This document shows, piece after piece, positions 45,938-53,342 of a stretch of DNA of 64,000 bases (positions within the stretch are counted from its first letter, which is position 1; every line of letters begins with the position of its first letter). The translations under genes were made by a program, and so were the position numbers. The stretch lies in assembly GCA_014360195.1 (NCBI GenBank), contig JACIXY010000002.1, positions 69,986 through 133,985 on the forward strand. The letters run 5' to 3'. The stretch is from Bacillota bacterium. Lineage in GTDB: Bacteria; Bacillota; SHA-98; UBA4971. Below the pieces are notes generated by a model. The model made no database searches. It worked only from the letters and a program-made list of their open reading frames with translations, and had not been told where the DNA came from.

Positions 45938-46681
45938 TCACCCGGGTACGTGGAGCTTTCTTTCGGTAACCGTCACGAGCCGCGAGATGGTCAGAGTCAT
46001 GACAAGGTACATGAGGGCCACCATCATCCATATCTCGAACGGCCGGAACGTGCGGCCGATCACTATCTGGCCCTTCCTCACCAGTTCCTCCATGGCTATC
46101 ACCGACACCAGGGACGAGTCTTTGAGCAGGGCGATGAACTCGTTCCCGAGGGGTGGCACTATGCGCCTGAATGCCTGAGGCAGGATCACATACCTCATAG
46201 CCTGCACGTAGGTCATCCCGAGCGCCCTCGCAGCCTCCATTTGCCCCCTATGGATGGACTGTATCCCGGCACGGACTATCTCGGCCACGTACGCGCCACT
46301 GTTTATGCTCATGGCGGAGATGGCAGCGATGTATGGGGGCACCGGGAACCCCAGCACCTGCGGAAGCCCCATGTAAATGATGAATATCTGCACGAGGAGC
46401 GGAGTGCCACGGAGGAAGTCCACGTACGCGGCGGCGAGGTATGAGACCAGCTTCGCCCTGGATATCCTGGCGATTCCAACGAAGGTCCCGATAATGATTC
46501 CGAACGCGATGGAGATGGTCGTCAGACGCAGCGTCATCCAGGCCCCCAGCAGGAGGAAGGGAAGCGACCTCTCGATCACGTCCCACCTGAACCCGGGCAG
46601 TAAGTCGGAAAGAAATGAAAAGGCAGCATTCAACTCTCTCCACTCCCACTTTCTTGTTCTCTCTCGGGCTGCCTCGTTCAC
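45938..46681 (-). CDS. polar amino acid ABC transporter permease
   Basis: 247-residue HisM/GlnP-family inner-membrane permease with five or six helices. Contains TLRLTTISIAFGIIIGTFVG, FLRGTPLLVQIFIIY, and the EAA loop that contacts the ATPase (GQMEAARALGMTYVQAMRYV, ILPQAFRRIVPPLGNEFIAL). It pairs with the binding protein encoded 448 nt upstream. No amino-acid ATPase gene lies alongside, so the ATPase must be encoded elsewhere. Start ATG at 46681. Confidence 0.94.
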   Translation of the reverse strand: MNEAARERTRKWEWRELNAAFSFLSDLLPGFRWDVIERSLPFLLLGAWMTLRLTTISIAFGIIIGTFVGIARISRAKLVSYLAAAYVDFLRGTPLLVQIFIIYMGLPQVLGFPVPPYIAAISAMSINSGAYVAEIVRAGIQSIHRGQMEAARALGMTYVQAMRYVILPQAFRRIVPPLGNEFIALLKDSSLVSVIAMEELVRKGQIVIGRTFRPFEIWMMVALMYLVMTLTISRLVTVTERKLHVPG

Positions 46682-46777
46682 CTGGAGTCCTCAAGGCCCC
46701 GACGGCGCTCCCGCCCTGGGCCTGCGCGCCCCGGCGGTTCTCGAGTTCTCAGCCTGCTCTAGCCGGGTTTTCCACCC

Positions 46778-46783
46778 ATTATA
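46778..46783 (-). promoter_or_regulatory. -10-like TATAAT upstream of the amino acid permease
   Basis: Perfect TATAAT on the minus strand, about 95 nt before the permease start. No good -35 at 16-18 nt (a TTGCGG lies 20 nt away), so this internal promoter is tentative. Confidence 0.3.
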
Positions 46784-46954
46784 CTGGCGTTTGACAGCGA
46801 CCCCCGCAAGTCGCGTCTGCGCTGAATTCGTTATGTGGCACAACTTCGGGGGTCAGAAATGCTTACGGCCTTTCAGCCTCACAGTCACGGCGGATGGCAA
46901 TGGTTGATTGTCGAAGCCGGGCTATAGCCGAAATTATAGCCCGTAAAAATGGAC

Positions 46955-47006
46955 GCGTAACACTACCGCGGCGCCACCAGGACGGTGCCGCTCGGCTGTG
47001 TTACGC
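46955..47006 (-). other. large imperfect hairpin between binding protein and permease genes
   Basis: Arms GCGTAACAC...GGCGCCACC and GGTGCCGC...GTGTTACGC pair over most of 52 nt; loop AGGAC. It is 123 nt after the binding-protein stop. No T-run follows, so it is probably an RNA-stability or processing element rather than a terminator. The surrounding 448-nt gap also has a 9-bp inverted repeat, CGGGCTATA/TATAGCCCG (46918-46943). Confidence 0.6.
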
Positions 47007-47129
47007 TGCGATCCCTGGTTATCCTGCGTTTTTCGATTACGCCTCTTGCGCTTTCTGCATTTCGGTCCCACATCGGACCTGCGTCATGCCACCCTGCGGC
47101 GATGGCGGCGCCGGCTTGTTCTTGCTCGC

Positions 47130-47921
47130 TTACTCGCCGAAGTACTTTGCGTAGATCTCGTCGTATTTCCCTGTGCTCTTTAGCGTGGCAAGAGCCTTGT
47201 TGATGTTCTTGAGGAGATCTTCCCTGTCTTTGCGCATCGCAATCCCGTAGTACTCCACGGTAAAGGGAGCACCCACTATCTTGAGCGAGTCGTCGTTCTT
47301 GACAGCGTCCGCGGCGACCGCAATGTCCATTATGCACGCATCCACTGCGCCGTTCTTAAGCTCCAGGAACGCGTCGGGCGCCAGGTTGAACCTCTTGACC
47401 TCGCCGATGCCTTTGATCTTGGAAGCCGCGAAATCGCCGGTTGTATTGATCTGGACGGAGACCTTCTTGCCCTTAAGGTCCGAAGGCTGGGTTATGCCCT
47501 CGGTGTCCTTGCGCACCACGATGACCTGGCCGGCGGTGAAGTAGGGATCTGAGAAGTTGACGCTCTGGGCGCGCTCGTCGGTGATGGTCATGGCAGACAC
47601 GATGACGTCGTAGTTGCCGTTGAGAAGGCCCGGCAGTATGCCGTCCCACGCTGTGTTGATGATCTCAGCCTTCATGCCCATCTGCTCTGCGATCGCTTGA
47701 ATGAGCTCTATGTCGAAGCCTTTGAACTCCCCGGTCTGCTCATCCTGCCACTCGAAGGGCGGAAATGCCACGTCGCAACCTACCTTGAGGACTGGGACTT
47801 CCTCTTGGGCCTCGGGCCCGGGCGCTGCTGCTTGCTCCGGTGCCTTCTTCAGAGCAAGGGCTACGGCCAGCACGACGATGATGGCGACACCAATGATAAG
47901 TAAGAGGCCGGATTTCTTCAT
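47130..47921 (-). CDS. polar amino acid ABC transporter substrate-binding protein
   Basis: 263 residues of the bacterial extracellular solute-binding family 3. An N-terminal hydrophobic segment (about 5-24) without a lipobox Cys acts as an uncleaved anchor or ordinary signal peptide. Then LKVGCDVAFPPFEWQDEQTG, FKGFDIELIQAIAEQMG, IVSAMTITDERAQSVNFSDPYF (ligand-binding) and DLKGKKVSVQINTTGDFAA. Amino acid specificity cannot be read from sequence. A strong promoter lies 43 nt upstream of the start. Confidence 0.94.
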   Translation of the reverse strand: MKKSGLLLIIGVAIIVVLAVALALKKAPEQAAAPGPEAQEEVPVLKVGCDVAFPPFEWQDEQTGEFKGFDIELIQAIAEQMGMKAEIINTAWDGILPGLLNGNYDVIVSAMTITDERAQSVNFSDPYFTAGQVIVVRKDTEGITQPSDLKGKKVSVQINTTGDFAASKIKGIGEVKRFNLAPDAFLELKNGAVDACIMDIAVAADAVKNDDSLKIVGAPFTVEYYGIAMRKDREDLLKNINKALATLKSTGKYDEIYAKYFGE

Positions 47922-47963
47922 CTCTGCTCTACACCCTCCTTAAAGTTCCAGGTTTCTAGTCCG

Positions 47964-47992
47964 ATTATATTGCACGGGACAACCTGTAGCAA
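47964..47992 (-). promoter_or_regulatory. sigma-A promoter of the amino acid transporter operon
   Basis: TTGCTA (47987-47992), 17-nt spacer, perfect TATAAT (47964-47969) on the minus strand, 43 nt before the binding-protein start codon. Confidence 0.75.
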
Positions 47993-48026
47993 GTACAGGT
48001 TTCCATCCGTTCTACCTCGGCTTTCG

Positions 48027-48152
48027 ATAAGTGAGGGTGCGGTAATTCTTGCCCGTTTCCCATTAGTTGATGGGTTGCCGGTGTCGCACTCTCTCTTTGA
48101 GTCACCGGCAACCCCTCCCAAAGGTTGGGAGCATTTTCGCACCCTCACTTAT
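48027..48152. repeat. interspersed inverted-repeat element, copy 6 (short form, intact)
   Basis: 126 bp with perfect 14-bp ends ATAAGTGAGGGTGC and GCACCCTCACTTAT, inner palindrome GGGTTGCCGGTG/CACCGGCAACCC around TCGCACTCTCTCTTTGAGT, and a CTCCCAA/TTGGGAG hairpin near the right end. Lies 35 nt upstream of the promoter serving the amino acid transporter. Confidence 0.88.
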
Positions 48153-48420
48153 AGGCTTCCGCCCGTCTACGTGAATTCCGCCCGGTCGGCAGAGAGCGAG
48201 TGGAATTGCGTCAGAACAGGGGCTCTGCCCATCGGATGTCAAGCAGCGTGTCGTCTGGAAGGGCAGGGATGGGCGCCAAGCGCGAAACCGTCACCCGCTC
48301 GCCGAGATACGCTTTGAGGCTGCCGCATGGGACTTCGTCGAAAGCTAGAGCCCCGGGCTGCCCGCATGACAAAGCGCGCCCCTATGACAAGGCGTCCGAC
48401 AACGACAAAGCGCACGACAC

Positions 48421-48448
48421 AAAGAAAAGCGCGGCCTTGCGGCCGCGC
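48421..48448 (-). terminator. rho-independent terminator after the zinc-ribbon gene
   Basis: Minus-strand hairpin GCGCGGCC-GCAA-GGCCGCGC (48429-48448) followed by TTTTCTTT. It lies about 100 nt after the zinc-ribbon stop codon. The remaining DNA between 48153 and 48546 holds short direct repeats of ACAAAGCGC and no gene. Confidence 0.82.
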
Positions 48449-48546
48449 CTCTTATCGGATGGCATCGCTTGAATGCCGCGGACGACGCCGTCCGGCTCAC
48501 TCGTCTTGTCAACCTGTTGCCAACCTGTTGTCAACCTGCCAGTGGA

Positions 48547-48837
48547 TCAAGCACCCCGGTAAGCCCTGTGGGCCTCGAAGCACTCCCGGCAGTACACCGG
48601 CCGGTCTTCGCGGGGCTTGAACGGGACCTGAGCTTCCCTGCCGCAGGACGAGCAGATGACCGTGTACATCTCCCTCGGGCCGTCGTTACGCTGGCGCTTG
48701 CGGGCCGCACGGCAGTCCTTGCAGCGCACGGGTTCGTGCTCGAACCCCTTCTCTGCGTAGAACTCCTGCTCACCTGCGGTGAAGATGAACTCCGCACCAC
48801 AGTCGCGACACGTTAACACCTTGTCCTTGAACTCCAT
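48547..48837 (-). CDS. small zinc-ribbon protein with two Cys4 modules
   Basis: 96 residues. First module CRDCGAEFIFTAGEQEFYAE...CKDC resembles the 'probable zinc-ribbon' (zf-trcl) family. The second, CSSCGREAQVPF...CREC, is of the CxxC-x17-CxxC type often found in Chloroflexi and Bacillota. A basic linker (RAARKRQRNDGPREM) joins them. ATG at 48837 with GAGGGG about 11 nt upstream. Nucleic-acid binding is plausible but unproven. Monocistronic, with its own terminator. Confidence 0.85.
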   Translation of the reverse strand: MEFKDKVLTCRDCGAEFIFTAGEQEFYAEKGFEHEPVRCKDCRAARKRQRNDGPREMYTVICSSCGREAQVPFKPREDRPVYCRECFEAHRAYRGA

Positions 48838-49225
48838 GCTGGATAAATCCCCTCGCTTTGTGGTAATGACACCCCTGCTCAGATAACCCGTTGTACCCCG
48901 GCGCACTTCTCTCGTCTAATTGCGCCCCTGGCCCGCGGCCGGCCTCGAGTATACAGGAAGGACCTGAACAAGTCGGGCTTGAATCCATTGTATCCACCCG
49001 CACACATAAATGCAAGTAAATTTGCAATTTCCTTTCCGCATTCCCGGGGCATGCCGCCGGTAGCGAAGATGGGATGCCTTGCCAGAAGATTAAATCGGCT
49101 GCAAAGGAGGACTTTCGGGAAGCATGGCGAAATGCAAAAAGTCAAGCCCGCCAGGGTCAAGCGGGTAAAACCAATTAGCTGCAGGCGCGCAGGTCGCTGA
49201 AGGCTGATAGAAGGAGTGAGGAGAA
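48838..49225. other. intergenic region before the peptide transporter
   Basis: 388 nt between divergent genes. Contains an AT-rich patch (AAATTTGCAATTTCC near 49018) that may hold promoters, and GGAGG (49106) followed by a 14-codon frame starting MAKCKKSS, too short to call. No defined promoter or riboswitch is recognised. Confidence 0.3.
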
Positions 49226-50815
49226 GTGTATCGTAGAGGCGCTCTGACCGTCGCAGGAATTGTCCTAGTACTATTCTTGATCGCCGGCGTGGGGTCTGCT
49301 CAGTCGCCCAGGTACGGCGGCACCCTCGTGTTCGCACGAGGCGCCGACTCGGTATCTCTGGACCCGATCAACGTGACTGACGGTGAATCCCTCATCGTGA
49401 CCAGGCAGATCTTCGACGGTCTGCTTCAGTACAACGAGAAGAACACGTCCGTCGAGCCAGCCCTGGCGGTCTCGTGGACCGTGTCCAAGGACGAGAAAGT
49501 GTGGACGTTCAAGCTGAGGCAAGGTGTGAAGTTCCACGACGGAACGCCGTTCAACGCAGAGGCCGTGAAGTTCAACTTCGAGCGCTGGAAGGACCCGAAG
49601 AACCCGTATCATCAGGGTGCTTTCGAGTACTATTCCTACATGTTCGTCCAGGGCGAGACCGACCTCATCAAGTCGGTGGACGTCGTTGACGAGTACACCG
49701 TCAGGTTCGTGCTGGAGAGGCCGCTCGCGCCGTTTCTGGCCAACCTTGCGATGACCCCCTTCGCCATCGCGAGCCCCGCGGCCATCAAGAAGTACGGTGC
49801 CGACGTGGGGAACCACCCGGTAGGCACAGGCCCGTTCAAGTTCGTGAAATGGGACCACGGCGACAAGATCGTCCTGGAGCGGAACGACGCCTACTGGGGC
49901 GGCAAGCCCTACCTGGACAAGATCATATTCAGGTCCATCCCGGACAACTCGGCAAGATTCATGGAGCTTCAGGCAGGGTCGATCGACATAATGGATGGGA
50001 TGAGCCCCGACGACGTAAAGATCGCCGAAAGGGACAAAGCTCTCAAGGTGATCCTGCGGCCCAGCTTCAACGTGGGCTACATGTCGATGCACATGGAGAA
50101 GAAACCCTTCAATGACATCAGGGTGCGAAAAGCCATAGCCCACGCCATCAACAAGCCCGCGATCATCAAGGCGTTCTTCGCAGGTCTCGCCGAGGTCGCC
50201 AAAAACCCCATGCCGCCGTCGCTGTGGGGCTACAACGACAAGGTGAAGGACTACGAATATGATCCGGCGAAGGCCAGGAAGCTCCTGGCGGAGGCCGGCT
50301 ACCCCAACGGGTTCGAAACCACCCTGTGGGCTATGCCAGTCCCAAGGCCGTACATGCAGCAGCCACAGAAGATCGCCGAGGCGATCCAGGCGGACCTGGC
50401 AGCGGTCGGCATCAAGGCCAAGATCGTCTCATACGATTGGGCCACCTACCTCGACAAGATTGCCTATGGCGAGCATGACATGTGCCTGATCGGCTGGATC
50501 GGCGATAACGGCGACCCAGACAATTTCATCTACGTCCTGTTCTCCGGGAGCAACGCGGTTCCCGGCAGGGCAAGCAACTACTCGTTCTACAAGAACCCGA
50601 AGGTGGACGATCTCCTCGTGAAGGCCCAGACTGTGTCGGACATCGCGACGAGGACCAAGCTCTACGAGGAGGCCCAGCAGATCATACACGATGACTGCCC
50701 GTGGGTGCCACTGGTACACTCAACCCCGCCTCTTTGCGCGAAAAAAGAGGTTGTGGGCTACATTCCGCACCCGACGGGGTCAGAGAGCTTCAGGAAGGTC
50801 TGGATAAACAGGTGA
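49226..50815 (+). CDS. peptide/nickel ABC transporter substrate-binding protein
   Basis: 529-residue family 5 extracellular binding protein (DppA/OppA type). Signal peptide (about 1-25, cleaved near GSAQS; no lipobox Cys). Family hallmarks: YGGTLVFARGADSVSLDPI, TFKLRQGVKFHDGTPFNAEAV, NHPVGTGPFKFVKWDHGDKI and YDPAKARKLLAEAGYPNGFE. Ligand likely an oligopeptide but could be another compound. GTG at 49226 with GAGGAGAA upstream. A strong hairpin follows the gene before the permeases. Confidence 0.94.
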   Translation: MYRRGALTVAGIVLVLFLIAGVGSAQSPRYGGTLVFARGADSVSLDPINVTDGESLIVTRQIFDGLLQYNEKNTSVEPALAVSWTVSKDEKVWTFKLRQGVKFHDGTPFNAEAVKFNFERWKDPKNPYHQGAFEYYSYMFVQGETDLIKSVDVVDEYTVRFVLERPLAPFLANLAMTPFAIASPAAIKKYGADVGNHPVGTGPFKFVKWDHGDKIVLERNDAYWGGKPYLDKIIFRSIPDNSARFMELQAGSIDIMDGMSPDDVKIAERDKALKVILRPSFNVGYMSMHMEKKPFNDIRVRKAIAHAINKPAIIKAFFAGLAEVAKNPMPPSLWGYNDKVKDYEYDPAKARKLLAEAGYPNGFETTLWAMPVPRPYMQQPQKIAEAIQADLAAVGIKAKIVSYDWATYLDKIAYGEHDMCLIGWIGDNGDPDNFIYVLFSGSNAVPGRASNYSFYKNPKVDDLLVKAQTVSDIATRTKLYEEAQQIIHDDCPWVPLVHSTPPLCAKKEVVGYIPHPTGSESFRKVWINR

Positions 50816-50836
50816 ACTGAGCAAGTAAGCTGACGC

Positions 50837-50872
50837 GGCTTCGGCCTGGCCGACCCCGGCCGGGCCGAAGCC
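50837..50872 (+). other. 15-bp hairpin between binding-protein and permease genes
   Basis: GGCTTCGGCCTGGCC pairs with GGCCGGGCCGAAGCC around a 6-nt loop, with one G-U pair, 21 nt after the binding-protein stop. No T-run follows. Likely stabilises the upstream message or reduces readthrough, so that the binding protein exceeds the permeases. The rest of the 295-nt gap is GC-rich without a gene. Confidence 0.7.
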
Positions 50873-51110
50873 AGGCATGCTATTTCGGCCGGGAGCCACA
50901 CAAGTCGCCGGCGGGCGATGCGGCCGGTGCAGTGGCGAAGGACCGCTGAGTGGCGGAGGTCCGTTGATACGCGGCCGCGGCGCGGCTTTGTCGGCGTCGG
51001 ACTGCGGGGCCGGGCTGCGCGCGGGAGCGGGAGTCGTCCGCATGGGCCAACTTCGCCGGGCATGGGCCGGCTACGCCGGGCTCCCGGACTTTCGGGGAGG
51101 CGGGCAGCTT

Positions 51111-52115
51111 TTGACCCAATACGTGCTGCGCCGACTGATAGCAACAATACCCATACTCCTGGGTGTCACAATCGTGGTGTTCATGTTCCTGCATCTCATC
51201 CCGGGGGACCCCGCCAGAGTGATACTGGGCGAGAGGGCAACGCCTGAGGCGTTGGAGCAAGTGCGCGAGCAGCTTGGCCTGAACGACCCCCTGTACCTGC
51301 AGTACCTCCGATTCATCGGGCGTCTTCTCAAGGGGGACCTGGGCCGGTCGATTGTCAGCAACACCAGGGTCTCGCACGAGCTTGCCACTAGGTTCCCCGC
51401 AACCATTGAACTTGCAGTGGCTGCGATGATCATAGCTACCCTCGTCGGTGTACCCGCCGGGATAATCTCCGCTACCCGCCAGTACTCAGTGTTCGACCAC
51501 ATCAGCATGTTCGTGGCGCTCCTGGGGGTATCGATGCCCATATTCTGGTTGGGACTCATGCTGATATGGGTGTTCGCCCTCGAACTCAGATGGTTCCCGA
51601 TGTCAGCCCGCCTGGATGTTACAATTGACCTCCAGACCATCACGGGGCTGTTCGTGCTGGACAGCATCCTCACGGGCAACCTCGCAGCGCTGAAAGACAG
51701 CCTGGCGCACCTGGTGCTGCCGGGGTTCGCTCTCGGGACAATCCCGATGGCGATAATCGCGAGGATGACCCGGTCCAGCATGCTCGAGGTGATGCGCCAG
51801 GACTACATCCGCACCGCGCACTCCAAGGGGCTTGCCGAGCGGACCGTCATCATCAAGCACGCCCTGAAGAACGCCCTCATACCGGTGGTCACCGTGATGG
51901 GCCTGCAGTTCGGGTTTCTGCTCGGTGGAGCAGTGATGACGGAGACCATCTTTTCGTGGCCCGGTGTCGGGAGGCTGGCCTTCGATGCCATCATGAACAG
52001 GGACTTCCCCGTGCTGCAGGGGTCGATTCTATTGATCTCGTGCGTGTTCGTGTTCATCAACCTTGTGGTAGACGTGGCCTACGCTTACCTTGACCCGAGG
52101 ATTCACTACGACTGA
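51111..52115 (+). CDS. peptide ABC transporter permease, DppB/OppB family
   Basis: 334 residues with six membrane helices. Starts MTQYVLRRLIATIPILLGVT (the TTG at 51111, GGGGAGG 11 nt upstream). Family motifs include HLIPGDPARVILGERATPE, LGVSMPIFWLGLMLIWVF, and the EAA loop RTAHSKGLAERTVIIKHALK. A longer open frame upstream adds 78 Gly/Arg-rich codons and is unlikely. Forms the channel with the next gene. Confidence 0.95.
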   Translation: MTQYVLRRLIATIPILLGVTIVVFMFLHLIPGDPARVILGERATPEALEQVREQLGLNDPLYLQYLRFIGRLLKGDLGRSIVSNTRVSHELATRFPATIELAVAAMIIATLVGVPAGIISATRQYSVFDHISMFVALLGVSMPIFWLGLMLIWVFALELRWFPMSARLDVTIDLQTITGLFVLDSILTGNLAALKDSLAHLVLPGFALGTIPMAIIARMTRSSMLEVMRQDYIRTAHSKGLAERTVIIKHALKNALIPVVTVMGLQFGFLLGGAVMTETIFSWPGVGRLAFDAIMNRDFPVLQGSILLISCVFVFINLVVDVAYAYLDPRIHYD

Positions 52116-52151
52116 GAGATACGACTGAGAGAAAGGACAGAAGGGAGAACG

Positions 52152-53057
52152 TTGACCTCGTTGGCTACACTGGCTGCGGTGGAAGGTGCATGCGATACCC
52201 CTGTTGAAGTTCGCGGGTCGAGCCTGTGGCGGGACGCGTGGCGAAGGCTGCTTCGGAACCGGTCGGCCGTCGCCGGCGGCGTCCTCGTGCTCGCGCTGGC
52301 GATCGTCGCCTTAGCTGCCCCGCTTCTGGCGCCATACGATCCTCTTGCGCCGAGCCTGGAGGACAGGCTCTCGCCCCCATCGGCCGCTCACTGGCTGGGC
52401 ACCGACGACCTTGGGAGGGACATCCTCAGTCGCATAATCTTCGGGGCAAGGGTGTCACTGCAGGTGGGGATACTCGCGGTGGCACTGGCGCTCGTGGCGG
52501 GAACCTTTCTCGGGATAATCGCAGGCTATTACGGCGGCTTCCTGGATAACCTCATAATGCGCATCATGGACGTCATGCTCGCGTTCCCAAGCGTGCTCCT
52601 GGCCATCGCCATAGTGGCCATCATGGGACCGTCGCTCGGCAACGCCATGATAGCCATAGGGATCGTGTCGATCCCTGTCTACGCACGCATAGTGCGCTCC
52701 TCAACGTTGCAGGTGAAAGCGAGCGAGTACGTGGAGGCCGCGAGGGCGCTAGGCGGCAGCGACGTGCGGATCATCTTCCGCCACGTCCTCCCCAACTGCA
52801 TGGCTCCGCTCATCGTGCAGGCCAGCCTCGGCATCGCCACAGCGATCCTCGACGCAGCAGGCCTCAGTTTCTTGGGCCTCGGGGCACAGCCCCCGACCCC
52901 GGAGTGGGGTGCGATGTTGAGCGGCGGCCGGGCCTTCCTCCGCATTGCTCCCTGGGTAACGGCATTCCCCGGGATTGCGATAGTACTCCTCGTGATGGGG
53001 TTCAACATGTTCGGCGACGGACTGCGCGACGCGTTGGATCCAAGACTGAAGCGATAG
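52152..53057 (+). CDS. peptide ABC transporter permease, DppC/OppC family
   Basis: 301 residues: cytoplasmic N-terminus with WRRLLRNRSAVAGGVLVLAL, six helices, LGTDDLGRDILSRIIFGARV, and the EAA loop VEAARALGGSDVRIIFRHVL. TTG start at 52152 with AAGGGAGA upstream. No DppD/DppF-type ATPase genes follow; instead the operon ends at a tandem repeat array, so the ATPases must be supplied from elsewhere. Confidence 0.95.
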   Translation: MTSLATLAAVEGACDTPVEVRGSSLWRDAWRRLLRNRSAVAGGVLVLALAIVALAAPLLAPYDPLAPSLEDRLSPPSAAHWLGTDDLGRDILSRIIFGARVSLQVGILAVALALVAGTFLGIIAGYYGGFLDNLIMRIMDVMLAFPSVLLAIAIVAIMGPSLGNAMIAIGIVSIPVYARIVRSSTLQVKASEYVEAARALGGSDVRIIFRHVLPNCMAPLIVQASLGIATAILDAAGLSFLGLGAQPPTPEWGAMLSGGRAFLRIAPWVTAFPGIAIVLLVMGFNMFGDGLRDALDPRLKR

Positions 53058-53124
53058 CCTGCACTTGCCACCAACCCTTACAGCGCCTAAGCGCTTAGAG
53101 GGTTACTACCGGCCCTTGGCCGGC

Positions 53125-53295
53125 GAAACATCCAGTTGTCGGCGAATGGGTCGCGAGCAAGACATCCGATTATCGGCGAATTCGTCAACCACAAAACATC
53201 CAATCGCCGGCGATTTGGCTACGAGCGAAGTATCCGATAATCGGCGAAATCGCCGATGACCAAACATCCAGTCACCGGCGACTTGGCAGCGGCAA
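53125..53295. repeat. tandem array of five 34-nt units with palindromic cores
   Basis: CATCC (once TATCC) recurs at 53129, 53163, 53197, 53231 and 53265, and CGGCGA at 53140, 53174, 53208, 53242 and 53276: an exact 34-nt period. Each unit holds a near-palindrome CCRRTNRYCGG, perfect in units 2 and 4 (CCGATTATCGG, CCGATAATCGG). The rest of each unit varies. Located in the convergent gap between dppC and the P-type ATPase. Looks like an operator or iteron array; no spacers as in CRISPR. Confidence 0.85.
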
Positions 53296-53342
53296 ATCCG
53301 CCTCAAGCGACATGCCCGCTCATTCCCGGCTTTGCTGCGTTT

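Noticed and set aside
46918-46943. Terminator for the amino acid binding-protein gene
   Set aside because: The 9-bp inverted repeat has its T/A-run on the wrong side for minus-strand transcription.
48979-49200. 73-residue plus-strand frame before the peptide transporter
   Set aside because: No ribosome site at its start and very basic, low-information composition; left as intergenic.
50877-51110. 78-codon extension of the DppB-like permease
   Set aside because: No ribosome site and composition unlike protein; TTG 51111 gives the canonical start.
53125-53295. Small CRISPR array
   Set aside because: The conserved blocks are 5-6 nt within a 34-nt period, far shorter than CRISPR repeats, and no cas genes are present.
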